A stretch of 64,000 nt of DNA, taken from the NCBI RefSeq assembly GCF_024380015.1, contig NZ_CP101508.1, positions 930,001-994,000 on the forward strand, in the 5' to 3' direction. Source of the stretch: Photobacterium atrarenae. Its GTDB lineage: Bacteria; Pseudomonadota; Gammaproteobacteria; Enterobacterales; Vibrionaceae. Position 1 is the first letter of the stretch; every line of letters starts with the position of its first letter. The position numbers were made by a program, and so were the translations under genes. The notes below the pieces were generated by a model. It had not been told where the DNA came from. It saw only the letters and a program-made list of their open reading frames with translations, and made no database searches. Of the stretch, positions 9,196-19,920 are shown piece after piece.

Positions 9196-9774
9196 ATGGC
9201 CCAGATGTATTTTTATTACTCTGCAATGAATGCGGGTAAATCGACGACTTTACTTCAGTCATCCTTTAACTACCGGGAGCGCGGGATGATCCCGGTGATT
9301 TTTACCGCCGCCATTGATGACCGCTTCGGCAAAGGCAAAGTCAGCTCCCGGATTGGGTTAGAAGAAGAAGCTGAGCTGTACAACGATACCGATGATTTGT
9401 ATGCCCGGTTGCAGGGTATGAACGCCACGCAAAAGATTGACTGTGTCTTGATTGACGAGTGCCAGTTCCTGACCAAAAAGCAGGTCTATCAGCTGACCGA
9501 AGTGGTGGATAAGCTGGATATTCCGGTCCTGTGTTATGGTCTGCGCAGTGATTTTCGCGGAGAGCTGTTTGAAGGCAGCCAATATTTACTGGCCTGGGCC
9601 GACAAGTTGGTCGAGTTGAAAACGATTTGCCACTGTGGTCGTAAAGCCAATATGGTGATCCGGATGGATGAACACGGCAGGGCGATTGCCGATGGCGATC
9701 AGGTGGTGATTGGCGGCAATGACAGATATGTCTCGGTTTGCCGGACCCACTATAAAGAAGCGTTGGAGCGCTAA
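9196..9774 (+). CDS. tdk: Thymidine kinase
   Basis: Phosphorylates thymidine to dTMP in the salvage pathway. It has 192 residues. The P-loop is SAMNAGKST, the DECQF motif carries the catalytic Glu region, and a zinc site is formed by CHCG and CRTH near the C-terminus. ATG 9196 was chosen over the in-frame TTG 9175 because GGGGAG (9186-9191) is correctly placed and [15 protein letters not shown] matches homologue starts. It is monocistronic. Confidence 0.95.
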   Translation: MAQMYFYYSAMNAGKSTTLLQSSFNYRERGMIPVIFTAAIDDRFGKGKVSSRIGLEEEAELYNDTDDLYARLQGMNATQKIDCVLIDECQFLTKKQVYQLTEVVDKLDIPVLCYGLRSDFRGELFEGSQYLLAWADKLVELKTICHCGRKANMVIRMDEHGRAIADGDQVVIGGNDRYVSVCRTHYKEALER

Positions 9775-9791
9775 ACAGCTTCAACCAAGAT

Positions 9792-9822
9792 AAAAAGCCT
9801 GAGTCGAACTCAGGCTTTTTTA
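9792..9822. terminator. Bidirectional terminator between tdk and hisI
   Basis: AAAAAGCCTGAGT/ACTCAGGCTTTTT is a near-perfect stem with A and T tracts, ending tdk on the plus strand and the his operon on the minus strand. Confidence 0.88.
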
Positions 9823-9842
9823 ATCCGGACGATACTTGTTGT

Positions 9843-10469
9843 TTACTTGTGGCGCTCCTGAAGCTTGGCCGTAATATCGGACAATGACAGCCCCTGATCC
9901 TGAAGCAGGACAATCAGGTGGTACAAGAGATCGGCAGATTCACACACTAGCTCCGCCTTATCGCCCGACGTCGCCGCAAGTGCGACTTCAACCCCTTCTT
10001 CGCCCACTTTCTGCGAAATACGCTTGGTGCCACGGGCATAGAGGCTGGCCGTATAGGAAGAATCAGGATCGGCATCTTTGCGCTCAGCCAGGACCTGTTC
10101 CAGTTGGTGAAGAAACACCAGTGCCGGCTGTGTTCCGTTACCGACCAGCGGGGCATTGCTGTCAAAACAGGTTGGGGTTCCCAGGTGGCAGGTTGGGCCG
10201 ACCGGTGTGGCGGTAACCAATAGGGTATCCTCATCGCAATCAACCCGGATGCTGTCGAGTTCCAGCACATTGCCCGAACTTTCTCCTTTGGTCCAGAGCC
10301 GGTTTTTCGAACGTGACCAGAAGGTGACCTGCCCGGTTTCGAGGGTTTTATTCAGCGCTTCATCATTCATATAGCCCAGCATCAGGACCTGACCGCTGGT
10401 GGCATCCTGAACCACGGCCGGGACCAGTCCGCCGACTTTATCCCAGTTTATGTTTGTCGTCTGACTCAT
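9843..10469 (-). CDS. hisI: Phosphoribosyl-AMP cyclohydrolase / phosphoribosyl-ATP pyrophosphatase HisIE
   Basis: A bifunctional enzyme for steps 2 and 3 of histidine synthesis. It has 208 residues. The N-terminal cyclohydrolase domain (about 1-115) contains [14 protein letters not shown] and the metal-binding DCDEDTLL region. The C-terminal pyrophosphohydrolase domain (about 118-208) has the MazG-like [10 protein letters not shown] helix. It overlaps hisF by four bases (ATGA), indicating coupled translation. It is the last gene of the operon. Confidence 0.96.
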   Translation of the reverse strand: MSQTTNINWDKVGGLVPAVVQDATSGQVLMLGYMNDEALNKTLETGQVTFWSRSKNRLWTKGESSGNVLELDSIRVDCDEDTLLVTATPVGPTCHLGTPTCFDSNAPLVGNGTQPALVFLHQLEQVLAERKDADPDSSYTASLYARGTKRISQKVGEEGVEVALAATSGDKAELVCESADLLYHLIVLLQDQGLSLSDITAKLQERHK

Positions 10470-11239
10470 AGCCGGATCTCCACACCTTGTTGTTTCAAAT
10501 ATGTTTTGAGCTCACCGATATTGATGATTTGTTTGTGGAACACGGACGCTGCCAGCGCGCCGTCCACATTGGCCCGGTGAAACGCATCGGTAAAATGGAC
10601 CATTTCGCCTGCGCCGCCGGAGGCGATGAGCGGCACATGACACACCTCGCGCACGAGGTTGAGCTGGTCGAGATCATAGCCGTTGCGCACCCCGTCCTGA
10701 TTCATCATATTCAGCACGATTTCACCGGCACCGCGGCGCTGCACTTCTTGCACCCAGTCTTTGGTTTCCCAGCGGGTGGCCTGGGTTCGTTTTTCATCGC
10801 CGGTGAACTGGTAGACCTGGTACTTGCCGCTTTCGGCATCGAAGTAGGAATCGATGCCGACCACAATACACTGCACCCCGAACTTGTCCGCCAGCTCTGT
10901 GATCAGGTTTGGATCGGCCAGGGCCGGGGAGTTGATGGAAACCTTGTCGGCACCGAATTGTAAGATGCGGCTGGCATCGTCCGCGGATTTGATCCCGCCG
11001 GCGACACAGAAAGGAATATCAATCACCTCGGCAACCCGGGCGACCCAGCTTTTATCGACCACCCGGCCGTCGCTGGAGGCAGTGATATCATAGAAGACCA
11101 GCTCATCGGCGCCTTCTTCGGCATAGCGCTTGGCCAGCGGGACGATATCGCCGATGATTTCGTGGTTGCGAAATTGCACCCCTTTCACGACCTGACCGTC
11201 CCGGACATCCAGGCAAGGAATAATACGTTTGGCTAACAT
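10466..11239 (-). CDS. hisF: Imidazole glycerol phosphate synthase cyclase subunit HisF
   Basis: A (beta/alpha)8-barrel that uses ammonia delivered by HisH to convert PRFAR into imidazole glycerol phosphate and AICAR. It has 257 residues. The N-terminal phosphate half-site is [20 protein letters not shown] with the catalytic Asp in CLDV; the second catalytic Asp lies in [13 protein letters not shown]. It is preceded by hisA (18 bases) and followed by hisI with overlap. Confidence 0.97.
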   Translation of the reverse strand: MLAKRIIPCLDVRDGQVVKGVQFRNHEIIGDIVPLAKRYAEEGADELVFYDITASSDGRVVDKSWVARVAEVIDIPFCVAGGIKSADDASRILQFGADKVSINSPALADPNLITELADKFGVQCIVVGIDSYFDAESGKYQVYQFTGDEKRTQATRWETKDWVQEVQRRGAGEIVLNMMNQDGVRNGYDLDQLNLVREVCHVPLIASGGAGEMVHFTDAFHRANVDGALAASVFHKQIINIGELKTYLKQQGVEIRL

Positions 11240-11257
11240 GTGATTTCTCCCCGTTGG

Positions 11258-12019
<762 letters not shown>

Positions 12020-12027
12020 TTATTCAG

Positions 12028-12666
12028 TCACATCGTTAAAAAGTTTTTGATCAGCTGGGCACCGGCCTTGCTGGAGCGTTCCGGGTGGAACTGGACGCCG
12101 TAATAGTTTCCGCGCTGTACGGCAGCACTGAATGGCTGACCGTATTCACAGCGGGCGATGGTATACCCGGCCGGGGCATCGGCCTCAGAGACCGGCATCG
12201 CATAGCTGTGGACAAAATAGAAATAGCTGCCCGCCGGAATACCTTGAAACAGCGGATGATCGGCAACGGGAGTGACCGTATTCCAGCCCATGTGCGGCAG
12301 CGGCAGCGCGCCGGTCTGCATCTTTTTCACCGGTCCGTCACACAAGCCCAGGCAGGGTACCAGCTCGGTGCCGCTCTGGCCCTGCTCTTCCGAGATCGTT
12401 CCCAGCAGCTGCATCCCAAGGCAGATCCCGAGCATCGGCTGCTCGACTTGTTTGATCAGTTCGATCAGGTTGCGATCGCGCAGGTTCTGCATTGCTTCAC
12501 TGGCGGTACCGACGCCGGGCAGAAACAGTTTATCTGCCGCGAGCACCACGGCCGGATCCTTGCTCACGGTGACCTGATAGCCCAGCCGTTCAATGGCGAA
12601 ACGGACCGAGGAGACATTGGCACAGCCGGTATCGATAATGACAATACGCTGAGAGTTGGTGTCCAT
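12028..12666 (-). CDS. hisH: Imidazole glycerol phosphate synthase glutaminase subunit HisH
   Basis: A class I glutamine amidotransferase that supplies ammonia to HisF. It has 212 residues. The nucleophile Cys is in [11 protein letters not shown] and the catalytic His-Glu pair in VQFHPERS. Its start codon shares one base with the hisB stop, so translation is probably coupled. Confidence 0.97.
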   Translation of the reverse strand: MDTNSQRIVIIDTGCANVSSVRFAIERLGYQVTVSKDPAVVLAADKLFLPGVGTASEAMQNLRDRNLIELIKQVEQPMLGICLGMQLLGTISEEQGQSGTELVPCLGLCDGPVKKMQTGALPLPHMGWNTVTPVADHPLFQGIPAGSYFYFVHSYAMPVSEADAPAGYTIARCEYGQPFSAAVQRGNYYGVQFHPERSSKAGAQLIKNFLTM

Positions 12667-13736
12667 TACAGTACTCCTTTACTGCTCGGCAGTTCGTTGC
12701 CTTCGACCCGGATTGCCTGGCGCAGGGTGCGGCCAAAGGCTTTGAACAGGCTCTCAACAATGTGGTGATCATTGTCACCGGCTGACGAGAGGTGCAGGGT
12801 ACAGGCCAGGGTATCGGTCAGGGAGCGGAAAAAGTGCGACACCATCTCGGTGGAGAGATCGCCAACCTGCTCGCGGCCGAACTTGGCCTCGAACTTCAGG
12901 TACGGGCGGCCGGACAGATCCAGCGCGCATTGCGCCAGACATTCATCCATCGGCAGGCTGAAGCCGAAGCGGCCGATGCCGCGCTTGTCGCCCAGCGCTT
13001 GTTTCAGCGCCTGGCCCAGAGCCAGTGCGGTATCTTCAACACTGTGGTGATCATCAATGTGGAGATCGCCATCGACACTCAGTTCCAGGCGGAAGCCGCC
13101 GTGGGTGGCGATTTGATCCAGCATGTGATCAAAGAAGCCCAGCCCGGTCTGGATTTGGTTGCCGCCGGTTTCATCCAGGTTCACCTTCACCCGGATGTCC
13201 GTCTCTTTGGTGGTACGCACCACTTCGGCGATCCTTGGGTTGGTGGTGAGATCTTTGACGATCTGTAGCCAGCCCATGGTGTGCGGGTTGTATTGGATCC
13301 CGCGAATCGCCATGTTTTCCGCCAGTTGCAGATCGGTTTGCCGATCGCCAATCACCGCTGAGTGGGCAAAGTCGACCCGGCCTTGTTGGAGGTAGTCTTT
13401 GACCATGCCCAGCTTGGGCTTACGGCAGCTGCAGTTATCTTCCTCAAAGTGCGGGCAGATCAGCACATCTTCGAATTTGATCCCCTGCGAGGCGAAGATG
13501 TCCATCATCATCTGGTGCGGGGCATCGAAATCGGGTTGCGGGTAGCTGTCGGTGCCCAGGCCGTCCTGGTTGGTGACCATCACCAGGGTATAGCCAGCGT
13601 CCTGCAACTGGAGCAGCGCCGGGATCACAAAGGGCTCCAACTGAAGTTTATCCAGCCGATCAACCTGAAAGTCTTCCGGTGGCTCGACAATCAGGGTGCC
13701 GTCACGGTCGATAAATAGTATTTTTTCCTTGCTCAC
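12666..13736 (-). CDS. hisB: Bifunctional histidinol-phosphatase / imidazoleglycerol-phosphate dehydratase HisB
   Basis: Catalyses steps 7 and 9 of histidine synthesis. It has 356 residues. The N-terminal HAD phosphatase (about 1-165) begins with the nucleophile motif [10 protein letters not shown] and carries a zinc loop [14 protein letters not shown]. The C-terminal dehydratase domain has the metal-binding [25 protein letters not shown] and a later [10 protein letters not shown]. The fused form is usual in enteric bacteria and vibrios. Confidence 0.97.
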   Translation of the reverse strand: MSKEKILFIDRDGTLIVEPPEDFQVDRLDKLQLEPFVIPALLQLQDAGYTLVMVTNQDGLGTDSYPQPDFDAPHQMMMDIFASQGIKFEDVLICPHFEEDNCSCRKPKLGMVKDYLQQGRVDFAHSAVIGDRQTDLQLAENMAIRGIQYNPHTMGWLQIVKDLTTNPRIAEVVRTTKETDIRVKVNLDETGGNQIQTGLGFFDHMLDQIATHGGFRLELSVDGDLHIDDHHSVEDTALALGQALKQALGDKRGIGRFGFSLPMDECLAQCALDLSGRPYLKFEAKFGREQVGDLSTEMVSHFFRSLTDTLACTLHLSSAGDNDHHIVESLFKAFGRTLRQAIRVEGNELPSSKGVL

Positions 13737-13763
13737 AATTTCTTCCTTTGATGTTTATCCGGC

Positions 13764-14816
13764 TTAGCGCTGGCTTAGTTGCTTGCGAATAAAGGCCAGG
13801 GTTTTTTCACATTCGTCACGGTTACCGACACTGATGCGGATACAGTTTTCAACCGGGGAGCGGCGCAGAATAATGCCTTGATCCCACAAGGCGCTGAACA
13901 GGCTCTCGGCATCGGGGAACTGCACCAGCAGATAGTTGCCGTAGCCTTCATATACGGTGACACCTTCGAGCATGCTCAGGCCAGCCTGGAGATAGGCGCG
14001 GTTGGCATTGAGATCCAGCACCTGGAATTTGGTTTTGGCCAGTCCGGCCGGGGAGAGTGCCTGGACTGCAATGTCACTGACCGGGACGGGCACCGGGTAC
14101 GGGGCGATGATCTTCAGCATCAGCGCGATAATGTCCGGATTGGCCAACGTGAAACCACAACGCAGGCCGGCCAGAGCGAAGGCCTTGGACAGGGTGCGCA
14201 GGATCACCAGGTTGGGATAGCGCTCCAGCAGATCGACAGTCGAGGCTTCCGGGCAGAAGTCGATATAGGCTTCATCCATCACCACAATCGCCTGATCGGC
14301 GGTCATATCGAGCAGGGCTTCAATATCGCGGCGGTTGATCAGGTTGCCGGTCGGGTTGTTGGGACTACAGACGAAGATCAGTTTGACGCTGTCCAGGTTG
14401 TCGCGGATAGCCGGCAAATCAAGCTGCCATTCCTCGGTGAGGGGAACCTTCTTGGCGGTGACATCGAATGTCTCGGCGCTGATGGCGTACATGCCGTATG
14501 TTGGCGGACAGTACAAAATACTGTCGGTATTGGGCTCGCAGAAAGTGCGGATCAGCAGCTCGATGCCTTCGTCGGCACCGCGGGAAGTCAGCACTTGTTC
14601 GACCGGTACTTTGGCATAGTCGGCATAGGCCTGGAGCAGCTCTTGTGGCTGGCAGGCGCTATAGCGGTTGAGCCGATCACATTGCAGCTTATATTCATTG
14701 GCAAACGGTGACTCATTGGCATTGAGCCAGATGTCCCCGCTGCCGCCGAGGCGGCGGGCAGATTGATACGGGGTCAGGTCGCGGACCGTTTTTCGGGCCA
14801 GTTTGGTTATTGTCAT
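13764..14816 (-). CDS. hisC: Histidinol-phosphate aminotransferase HisC
   Basis: A PLP-dependent class I/II aminotransferase converting imidazole acetol phosphate to histidinol phosphate. It has 350 residues. LNANESPF is near the N-terminus, [10 protein letters not shown] in the middle, and the PLP lysine is in [14 protein letters not shown]. It begins 2 bases after the hisD stop. Confidence 0.97.
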   Translation of the reverse strand: MTITKLARKTVRDLTPYQSARRLGGSGDIWLNANESPFANEYKLQCDRLNRYSACQPQELLQAYADYAKVPVEQVLTSRGADEGIELLIRTFCEPNTDSILYCPPTYGMYAISAETFDVTAKKVPLTEEWQLDLPAIRDNLDSVKLIFVCSPNNPTGNLINRRDIEALLDMTADQAIVVMDEAYIDFCPEASTVDLLERYPNLVILRTLSKAFALAGLRCGFTLANPDIIALMLKIIAPYPVPVPVSDIAVQALSPAGLAKTKFQVLDLNANRAYLQAGLSMLEGVTVYEGYGNYLLVQFPDAESLFSALWDQGIILRRSPVENCIRISVGNRDECEKTLAFIRKQLSQR

Positions 14817-14818
14817 GG

Positions 14819-16144
14819 TTAGGCTTCCTTGGCCGGCGACAAGTCATCCGGCTGCGCTTGTTGTAGTTTTTCAATCCGGATCGTCACGGCGCGTTTGTGC
14901 GCATCCAGGCCTTCGGCTTCTGCCATGGTGACGACAGTGGGCGCCAGTTGTTGCAGGCCGCTGGCTGATAATTCCTGGACGGTCATCCGTTTCGAGAAAT
15001 CTGCCAGCCCGAGGCTGGAGTAAGTGCGGGTATAACCATAGGTCGGTAGCACGTGGTTGGTGCCGGAAGCATAATCGCCGACCGACTCCGGTGACCAACT
15101 ACCGAGGAAAATCGACCCGGCGTTGTCAAGTTGAGAGACCAGCTCACGTGGGTTCCGGGTCTGGACAATCAGGTGCTCCGGCCCGTAGTGGTTGGAGATC
15201 GACACGCACTGGGGCAGGGTATCGGCAATGATCAGCAGGCTGGAGCCCAGCGCCTCGCGGGCAATCTCTGCGCGCGGCAGCAGTGCCAGTTGTTGCTGGA
15301 TCGCATCGGCGACGCGATCGGCCAGGCTCGGCTCAGGCGTGACCAGCACGACCTGGGAGTCCGGGCCGTGCTCGGCCTGGCTCAGCAAATCGGCGGCGAT
15401 GAACTCCGGATCGGCGGTCGCATCGGCGATCACTAGCACCTCTGACGGGCCGGCCGGCATATCAATTGCCGCGCCGCGAAAGTCATTGCTGACCTGGCGC
15501 TTGGCTTCGGTGACATATGCGTTGCCCGGGCCAAAAATTTTATCGACCTTGGTCACGCTCTCAGTCCCGTAAGCCATCGCTGCCACCGCCTGGGCGCCGC
15601 CGACATTATAGACTTCATCAATCCCGCACAGCTTGGCGACATAGAGGATTTCGTCGGCAATCGGCGGCGGTGAGCACAGCACCACTTTGCGACAGCCGGC
15701 AATTTGAGCTGGTACGCCGAGCATCAGCACGGTTGACGGTAGCGGTGCGCTACCGCCCGGAATGTAAAGGCCAACCGAGTTGATGGCGCGCGTCACTTGC
15801 TCGCAGACGACACCAGGCTGGGTTTCCACCTGAATCGGCGCTTGTTTCTGCGCTTTGTGGAAGGTCTTGATGTTACTGTATGCCTGCTGCAGTGCCTGTT
15901 TCATCTCTTCACTGAGGTGCTCGGCTGCCGCTTCGATCTCATCCCGGCTGACGGGAATTTGCGCCGGGCGAACCCGGTCGAATTTTTCGGTCAGGGCGAG
16001 TAGTGCCTCATCGCCACGCTGGCGCACATCCTCGATCACCCCGGCAACGGTGGCAGTGATATTGGCCCCTTCTGCGATGGCCGGACGTTGTAGGAGTGAC
16101 TCGCGCTGCGCATCGCTTAATGACTGCCAGACGACTGTTTTCAT
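14819..16144 (-). CDS. hisD: Histidinol dehydrogenase HisD
   Basis: A Zn-dependent NAD+ enzyme that oxidises histidinol to histidine in two steps. It has 441 residues, the usual size. Motifs include [42 protein letters not shown] and [17 protein letters not shown]. It lies 4 bases after hisG and 2 before hisC. Confidence 0.97.
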   Translation of the reverse strand: MKTVVWQSLSDAQRESLLQRPAIAEGANITATVAGVIEDVRQRGDEALLALTEKFDRVRPAQIPVSRDEIEAAAEHLSEEMKQALQQAYSNIKTFHKAQKQAPIQVETQPGVVCEQVTRAINSVGLYIPGGSAPLPSTVLMLGVPAQIAGCRKVVLCSPPPIADEILYVAKLCGIDEVYNVGGAQAVAAMAYGTESVTKVDKIFGPGNAYVTEAKRQVSNDFRGAAIDMPAGPSEVLVIADATADPEFIAADLLSQAEHGPDSQVVLVTPEPSLADRVADAIQQQLALLPRAEIAREALGSSLLIIADTLPQCVSISNHYGPEHLIVQTRNPRELVSQLDNAGSIFLGSWSPESVGDYASGTNHVLPTYGYTRTYSSLGLADFSKRMTVQELSASGLQQLAPTVVTMAEAEGLDAHKRAVTIRIEKLQQAQPDDLSPAKEA

Positions 16145-16148
16145 GATA

Positions 16149-17045
16149 TCACTCCATCATCTTTTCAATTGGCAACACCAGGATTGAGCTGGCCCCGAGT
16201 TCTTTGAGCTGCTCCATAGTTTCCCAGAACAGGTTTTCGGCACTGACCAGATGGACAGCAACCCGTTGCTTGTCGGCAGCCAGCGGCAGCACTGTTGGAT
16301 CTTCTGCGCCCGGCAGCAGGGCGATCACTTGCTCGAGGCAATCGGTCGGCGCGTGCAGCATGATGTATTTCGACTCTTTGGCTTGCAGAACACCCTGCAT
16401 CCGGGTCAGCAGGCGTTCAATCAGGGCTTGCTTATCGATACTGAATTCGCCGGTGCGCTGGATCAGCACTGCTTTGGAGCGCAGGATCACTTCTACTTCC
16501 TTCAGGCCGTTGGCTTCTAACGTGGCGCCGGTGGAGACCAGATCACAGATGGCGTCGGCAAGGCCGGCACGCGGGGCAACTTCGACGGAGCCGTTGAGCA
16601 GACAGTGGCTGAATTTCACGCCTTGCTCATCCATGTATCGCTTGACCAGCTGCGGGTAGGTGGTGGCAATGCGTTTGCCTTGCAGATCCTGTGGCCCGTT
16701 GTACTTGGCATCCTTGTCGATCGCGATCGATAGCCGGCAGCCACCGAAATCCAGGCGGCGCAGGAGTTCATAGTTGCATGGCTCATTTAAGGCGGCACGC
16801 TCCAGGCCGACTTCTTCAAGTTCGTTTTCGCCGATGACGCCTAAATCGACCACGCCATCCATGATCAGGCCTGGAATGTCATCATCGCGAACCAGCAGCA
16901 GGTCAATCGGCATGTTTTCAGAGTGGACCACCAGGCGTTCACCAACCAGATTAAACTTCACACCACAGCGGCGCAGTAGGTCCTGGCATTCTTTGCTCAA
17001 GCGTCCTTTCTTTTGAATTGCAATTCGTAGTCGTTGTGTCTGCAT
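16149..17045 (-). CDS. hisG: ATP phosphoribosyltransferase HisG (long form)
   Basis: First committed step of histidine synthesis, condensing ATP and PRPP, feedback-inhibited by histidine. It has 298 residues, the long form with a C-terminal regulatory ACT-like domain (from about residue 225). The PRPP-binding loop region is near [14 protein letters not shown]. It is the first structural gene after the leader and attenuator at 17084-17243. Confidence 0.97.
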   Translation of the reverse strand: MQTQRLRIAIQKKGRLSKECQDLLRRCGVKFNLVGERLVVHSENMPIDLLLVRDDDIPGLIMDGVVDLGVIGENELEEVGLERAALNEPCNYELLRRLDFGGCRLSIAIDKDAKYNGPQDLQGKRIATTYPQLVKRYMDEQGVKFSHCLLNGSVEVAPRAGLADAICDLVSTGATLEANGLKEVEVILRSKAVLIQRTGEFSIDKQALIERLLTRMQGVLQAKESKYIMLHAPTDCLEQVIALLPGAEDPTVLPLAADKQRVAVHLVSAENLFWETMEQLKELGASSILVLPIEKMME

Positions 17046-17083
17046 TGGTATTTCCCTGTATTCAATTTTTTTGGTCCGAAAAT

Positions 17084-17118
17084 GAAAAAGCCCTCGGAAG
17101 TAAGTTCTTCCAAGGGCC
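17084..17118 (-). terminator. his operon attenuator terminator
   Basis: On the minus strand, GCCCTTGGAAG pairs with CTTCCGAGGGC (one U-G wobble) around a 6-base loop, then TTTTTC. It lies between hisL and hisG. A competing upstream hairpin CTGGAAGA/TCTTCCAG (17145-17152 with 17164-17171) contains a CTTCCAG-like strand that could swap partners. This is the classical pause/terminator arrangement. Confidence 0.9.
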
Positions 17119-17195
17119 CTGAATTTGGTGGCTTCGATTGAGCGCTGGAAGAGTCGATTTTCGTCTTCCAGAGTGAGGCGTATCCTCCCGAAAGA

Positions 17196-17243
17196 CTAGT
17201 CAGGATGATGATGGTGATGCAGGCTTACCATATTGATACGCAT
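17196..17243 (-). CDS. hisL: his operon leader peptide
   Basis: A 15-codon peptide, MRINMVSLHHHHHPD, with five consecutive His codons, placed 150 bases before hisG. Stalling on scarce His-tRNA would favour the antiterminator and expression of the operon. It is too short for a normal ORF call. The MRI and HPD ends resemble enteric his leaders, which usually have seven His codons; this one has five. Confidence 0.95.
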   Translation of the reverse strand: MRINMVSLHHHHHPD

Positions 17244-17391
17244 AATTATTTACTCTGTTTAAATCGTTATTTGCTCGTTGCTTGTACTTCACACTAACCA
17301 AGCTGATTTTATTTTGCAACAGGATTTTTACTGAAAGATTAAAATAAGTGAAAACCCTGTTGGATGACGTGGCTCAACTGTCGCCGCTCCG

Positions 17392-17574
17392 CTAGACGTA
17401 GATATCCAGCAATCCTCTACGGCGGCGTTTTTTTGGTTGCTCCTCCGGGCTGCCTTGAGCGTCCTTCTCCGGCTCTGTTACTTTTTGCTTGCGCTCATCA
17501 ATCAGGGAGGCTTGAGTGACTTTTTTCAGCTGCTTCTGCGCGGTCAGGGGCAGTCGTTGATTAGGATGAATCAT
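17392..17574 (-). CDS. Small basic hypothetical protein
   Basis: A 60-residue, highly charged frame not recognised as a known family. It has a Lys/Glu/Gln-rich middle, a run of basic residues (KKRRRR) and the C-terminus GLLDIYV. The upstream minus-strand sequence GAGACCGTGAG before ATG gives a modest ribosome-binding site. No signal peptide or membrane segment is present. It stands alone between the his leader region and ychJ. The basic tract could bind nucleic acid, but that is speculation. Confidence 0.45.
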   Translation of the reverse strand: MIHPNQRLPLTAQKQLKKVTQASLIDERKQKVTEPEKDAQGSPEEQPKKRRRRGLLDIYV

Positions 17575-17810
17575 CTCACGGTCTCTTTCGTTGTGGGCTT
17601 GTTTGTTTTATCGACAACGATTGATACGGATTGAACAAAAAACGCTCAGCCTGTTTGAGTTTGTGGGCGAAATATGAGGTGGTCCGGAAAACGCAATGAA
17701 ATTGGATGCAAAGACACTTGGCGCAGGCGCTTTCGGTTTCCATGGACTACAGGCAGTTAGACGGCCTGCCGTGATCCCACGACAGGCGAACTTTCACAGC
17801 GGAAGCCGGG

Positions 17811-18341
17811 TTATCCGCAGCACTTTTTGAATTTTTTGCCGCTGCCGCAAGGGCAGGGGTCGTTACGCCCGACTTTATGGCTCACGGCTGGCGCAGCGGG
17901 GGCGGTGTCCGCTGATGACAGCGTTTCATCGGTATGTGGGTATTCGCCGTCAATGTAATACCATTGCTGGTGCTCACCGACGGGTTCACGGACAAAACGT
18001 GATTTTTCGTGAAGACAGAAGGTCTCATCACCGTCACGGTAAGTGGCCTTGAACTCAACAAAGCCCTCGCTATTATCTGCTATTTCGCTGCTGATCACCG
18101 CCAGTTCAAGCCACTGGCTATGGACGGACTCGGCAATAGCGTCACGGTGCTGCTCGGCCTCGCAGCTCGGATGGTAGGTGGCGACAACAAAATCAACCAG
18201 CCCCAGCACATGGGCGCTGTATCGGGCGCGCATTAGCTGTTCCGGATGCTGGGCGCGACACGGGTCACGGTGGATTGGTTGGCAGCAGGCAGACAAAAGC
18301 TGCTTGCTGCCACAGGGACAAAGTTGGGTTGTGGTGGTCAT
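17811..18341 (-). CDS. ychJ: YchJ family protein with two SEC-C motifs
   Basis: A 176-residue protein of the YchJ/UPF0225 family, of uncertain function. A zinc-binding SEC-C motif is found at each end: [13 protein letters not shown] near the N-terminus and [16 protein letters not shown] at the C-terminus, with an NTF2-like domain between. SEC-C motifs bind zinc and in SecA contact SecB and the ribosome. It starts 3 bases after the stop of the upstream EAL-HDOD gene, so the two form an operon. Confidence 0.88.
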   Translation of the reverse strand: MTTTTQLCPCGSKQLLSACCQPIHRDPCRAQHPEQLMRARYSAHVLGLVDFVVATYHPSCEAEQHRDAIAESVHSQWLELAVISSEIADNSEGFVEFKATYRDGDETFCLHEKSRFVREPVGEHQQWYYIDGEYPHTDETLSSADTAPAAPAVSHKVGRNDPCPCGSGKKFKKCCG

Positions 18342-18344
18342 GAA

Positions 18345-19571
18345 TTAGTCGGCTGATGATTTCTCAATAAAGGAACTCCATTGTAAAGATTCCAGATAGA
18401 GTTCTGCAACGACTGATTCAGGGACGGCCAAGGTTCGACAAAGCTGGGCGACCTCGGCCCAGTTGGCCTGATCATAGGCCTGGCTGAGTCTGAGGATCAT
18501 CCCCAACGGGCCTTGCTGGTGGATCACTGCGGCTTTGACTTCATCACTGAGCGGCAGCTGGGTAATGAGATCTTCAATGGGGTGATCGAGCAGGGAATCC
18601 AGCAGCGAGAACAGGCCGGCCAGGAAGGCCTGGCTGCCGGAGATCGTCTGGGAAATTTGCTTGCTCAGCCGCTCAGAAAATTGTGCCCGCTGCACCGAGA
18701 GACCGTAAAGTGAGCGGGGTTTCCTTTCTGCGGCATGTGCGGTAGCGACGAAGCTGATAAACCGGCGCAGCCGCTCTTCGCCAAGGTAAACCAGCGCCTG
18801 GCGGAAAGAGGTCACAGGCTTGGCCTGGGCGGAGGTCATGCCGTTGACATGGCGCAGCAGTTTATACGAGAGCGACACATCGTTGGCGATGATGGCTTCG
18901 ACCGTATCGAAGTCCACGATGTCCTGACTGATCTCCTGGAACAGCCGCATGGTGGTCAGCGCACAGGGGGTTAAGGTTTTGCGCTGGATCATTTCCGGCC
19001 GGCTGAAGAAGTACCCCTGAAACAGGTCAAAGCCAGCTTCATGTGCTGCCTCAAATTCTTCGTGGGTTTCCACTTTCTCAGCGAGAAACTTCAGGTGCTC
19101 GACCCGATCACGCTGGCGGCGAATAAAAAAGCCGGCTTTGGCGATAGGAGTGATTTGGATGTCAAATTTGACGAAGTGGACATAAGGCAGGAAACGGTTC
19201 CACGCTTCACTTGGCACAAAGTCATCCAATGCCAGCAGGTAGCCCTGCTGATGGAGTTCTATGACCGCTTCAAGTAGTTCATCGGTGGGCTCACAGGTCT
19301 CCAGAATTTCAATGATGAAACTCTTTTTGGCAAACATCAGTGGCACACGCTGGATCAGGCTGCAATAAGGGAAATTAATGAAGGCAAGTTTTCCCCCGGT
19401 GGCTTTTTTGGCGCTATGGGTAAAGAAATTATCGGCTAATAGCCGGTTGGTTGCCTGTTCATCCCCAACATCAGGAAAACAGTTGTTGGGTCCATCGCGA
19501 AACAGCAATTCGTAACCAACAGTTTCTTTGTTTCTGTTCAGAACAGGTTGTCGGGCGAGGTATGAATGCAT
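18345..19571 (-). CDS. EAL-like plus HDOD domain signalling protein
   Basis: A 408-residue cytoplasmic protein of the YuxH type: an EAL-like domain (about 1-200) followed by an HDOD domain (about 205-390). The EAL signature is altered: YELLFR replaces EALLR, LALDDFVPS retains the DDF pair, KFDIQ stands where KID is usual, and the QGYFFSRP motif is present. Some catalytic residues are kept, so loss of c-di-GMP hydrolysis is possible but not certain. No clear ribosome-binding site precedes the ATG. It is cotranscribed with ychJ. Confidence 0.85.
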   Translation of the reverse strand: MHSYLARQPVLNRNKETVGYELLFRDGPNNCFPDVGDEQATNRLLADNFFTHSAKKATGGKLAFINFPYCSLIQRVPLMFAKKSFIIEILETCEPTDELLEAVIELHQQGYLLALDDFVPSEAWNRFLPYVHFVKFDIQITPIAKAGFFIRRQRDRVEHLKFLAEKVETHEEFEAAHEAGFDLFQGYFFSRPEMIQRKTLTPCALTTMRLFQEISQDIVDFDTVEAIIANDVSLSYKLLRHVNGMTSAQAKPVTSFRQALVYLGEERLRRFISFVATAHAAERKPRSLYGLSVQRAQFSERLSKQISQTISGSQAFLAGLFSLLDSLLDHPIEDLITQLPLSDEVKAAVIHQQGPLGMILRLSQAYDQANWAEVAQLCRTLAVPESVVAELYLESLQWSSFIEKSSAD

Positions 19572-19920
19572 TTATTTTTTATATGGTTATACCGTTTATT
19601 GCGGCGATTTTTAGGATCATGGCGGTTGTATTGAGCATACTACAAAAGTTTTTGTCGCCACTTCGTGATATTTCTAGCAAATTGATTCAACAGGCTAACG
19701 CGATTTTTAGCCTATTTCCGCATAAATTATCCCTGATGGACTCAGTTGTGACAAGGTTTGTGATGTCAACCCGGATCACACTGTTAATGGTGAGTGTGGA
19801 TTTATCGTGCCACAGGAGTTTTACGTGTCAATGATGCGCTGAGATGGATACGCTGAAAAGTTCTGGCAAAGCACAAAGGTACGTATTGGGTACCTTTGTG
19901 ACAGTTGCGTCCCGGGGTGT
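19572..19920. other. Intergenic region with an 11-bp palindrome
   Basis: No credible gene. A plus-strand frame overlapping 19564-19834 has no homologue I recognise and runs into the EAL gene. The notable element is CACAAAGGTAC (19872-19882) with GTACCTTTGTG (19890-19900), a perfect inverted repeat with a 7-base loop 21 bases beyond the lpxH stop. It lacks a T-run on either strand, so it may stabilise a 3' end or bind a protein. Confidence 0.55.

Noticed and set aside
13779..14711. 310-codon plus-strand frame
   Set aside because: Antisense shadow of hisC; long antisense frames are common in GC-biased genes.
19451..19834. 127-codon plus-strand frame with some hydrophobic stretches
   Set aside because: Starts inside the EAL-HDOD gene in antisense, has no clear ribosome-binding site, and the hydrophobicity fits AT-rich intergenic DNA.
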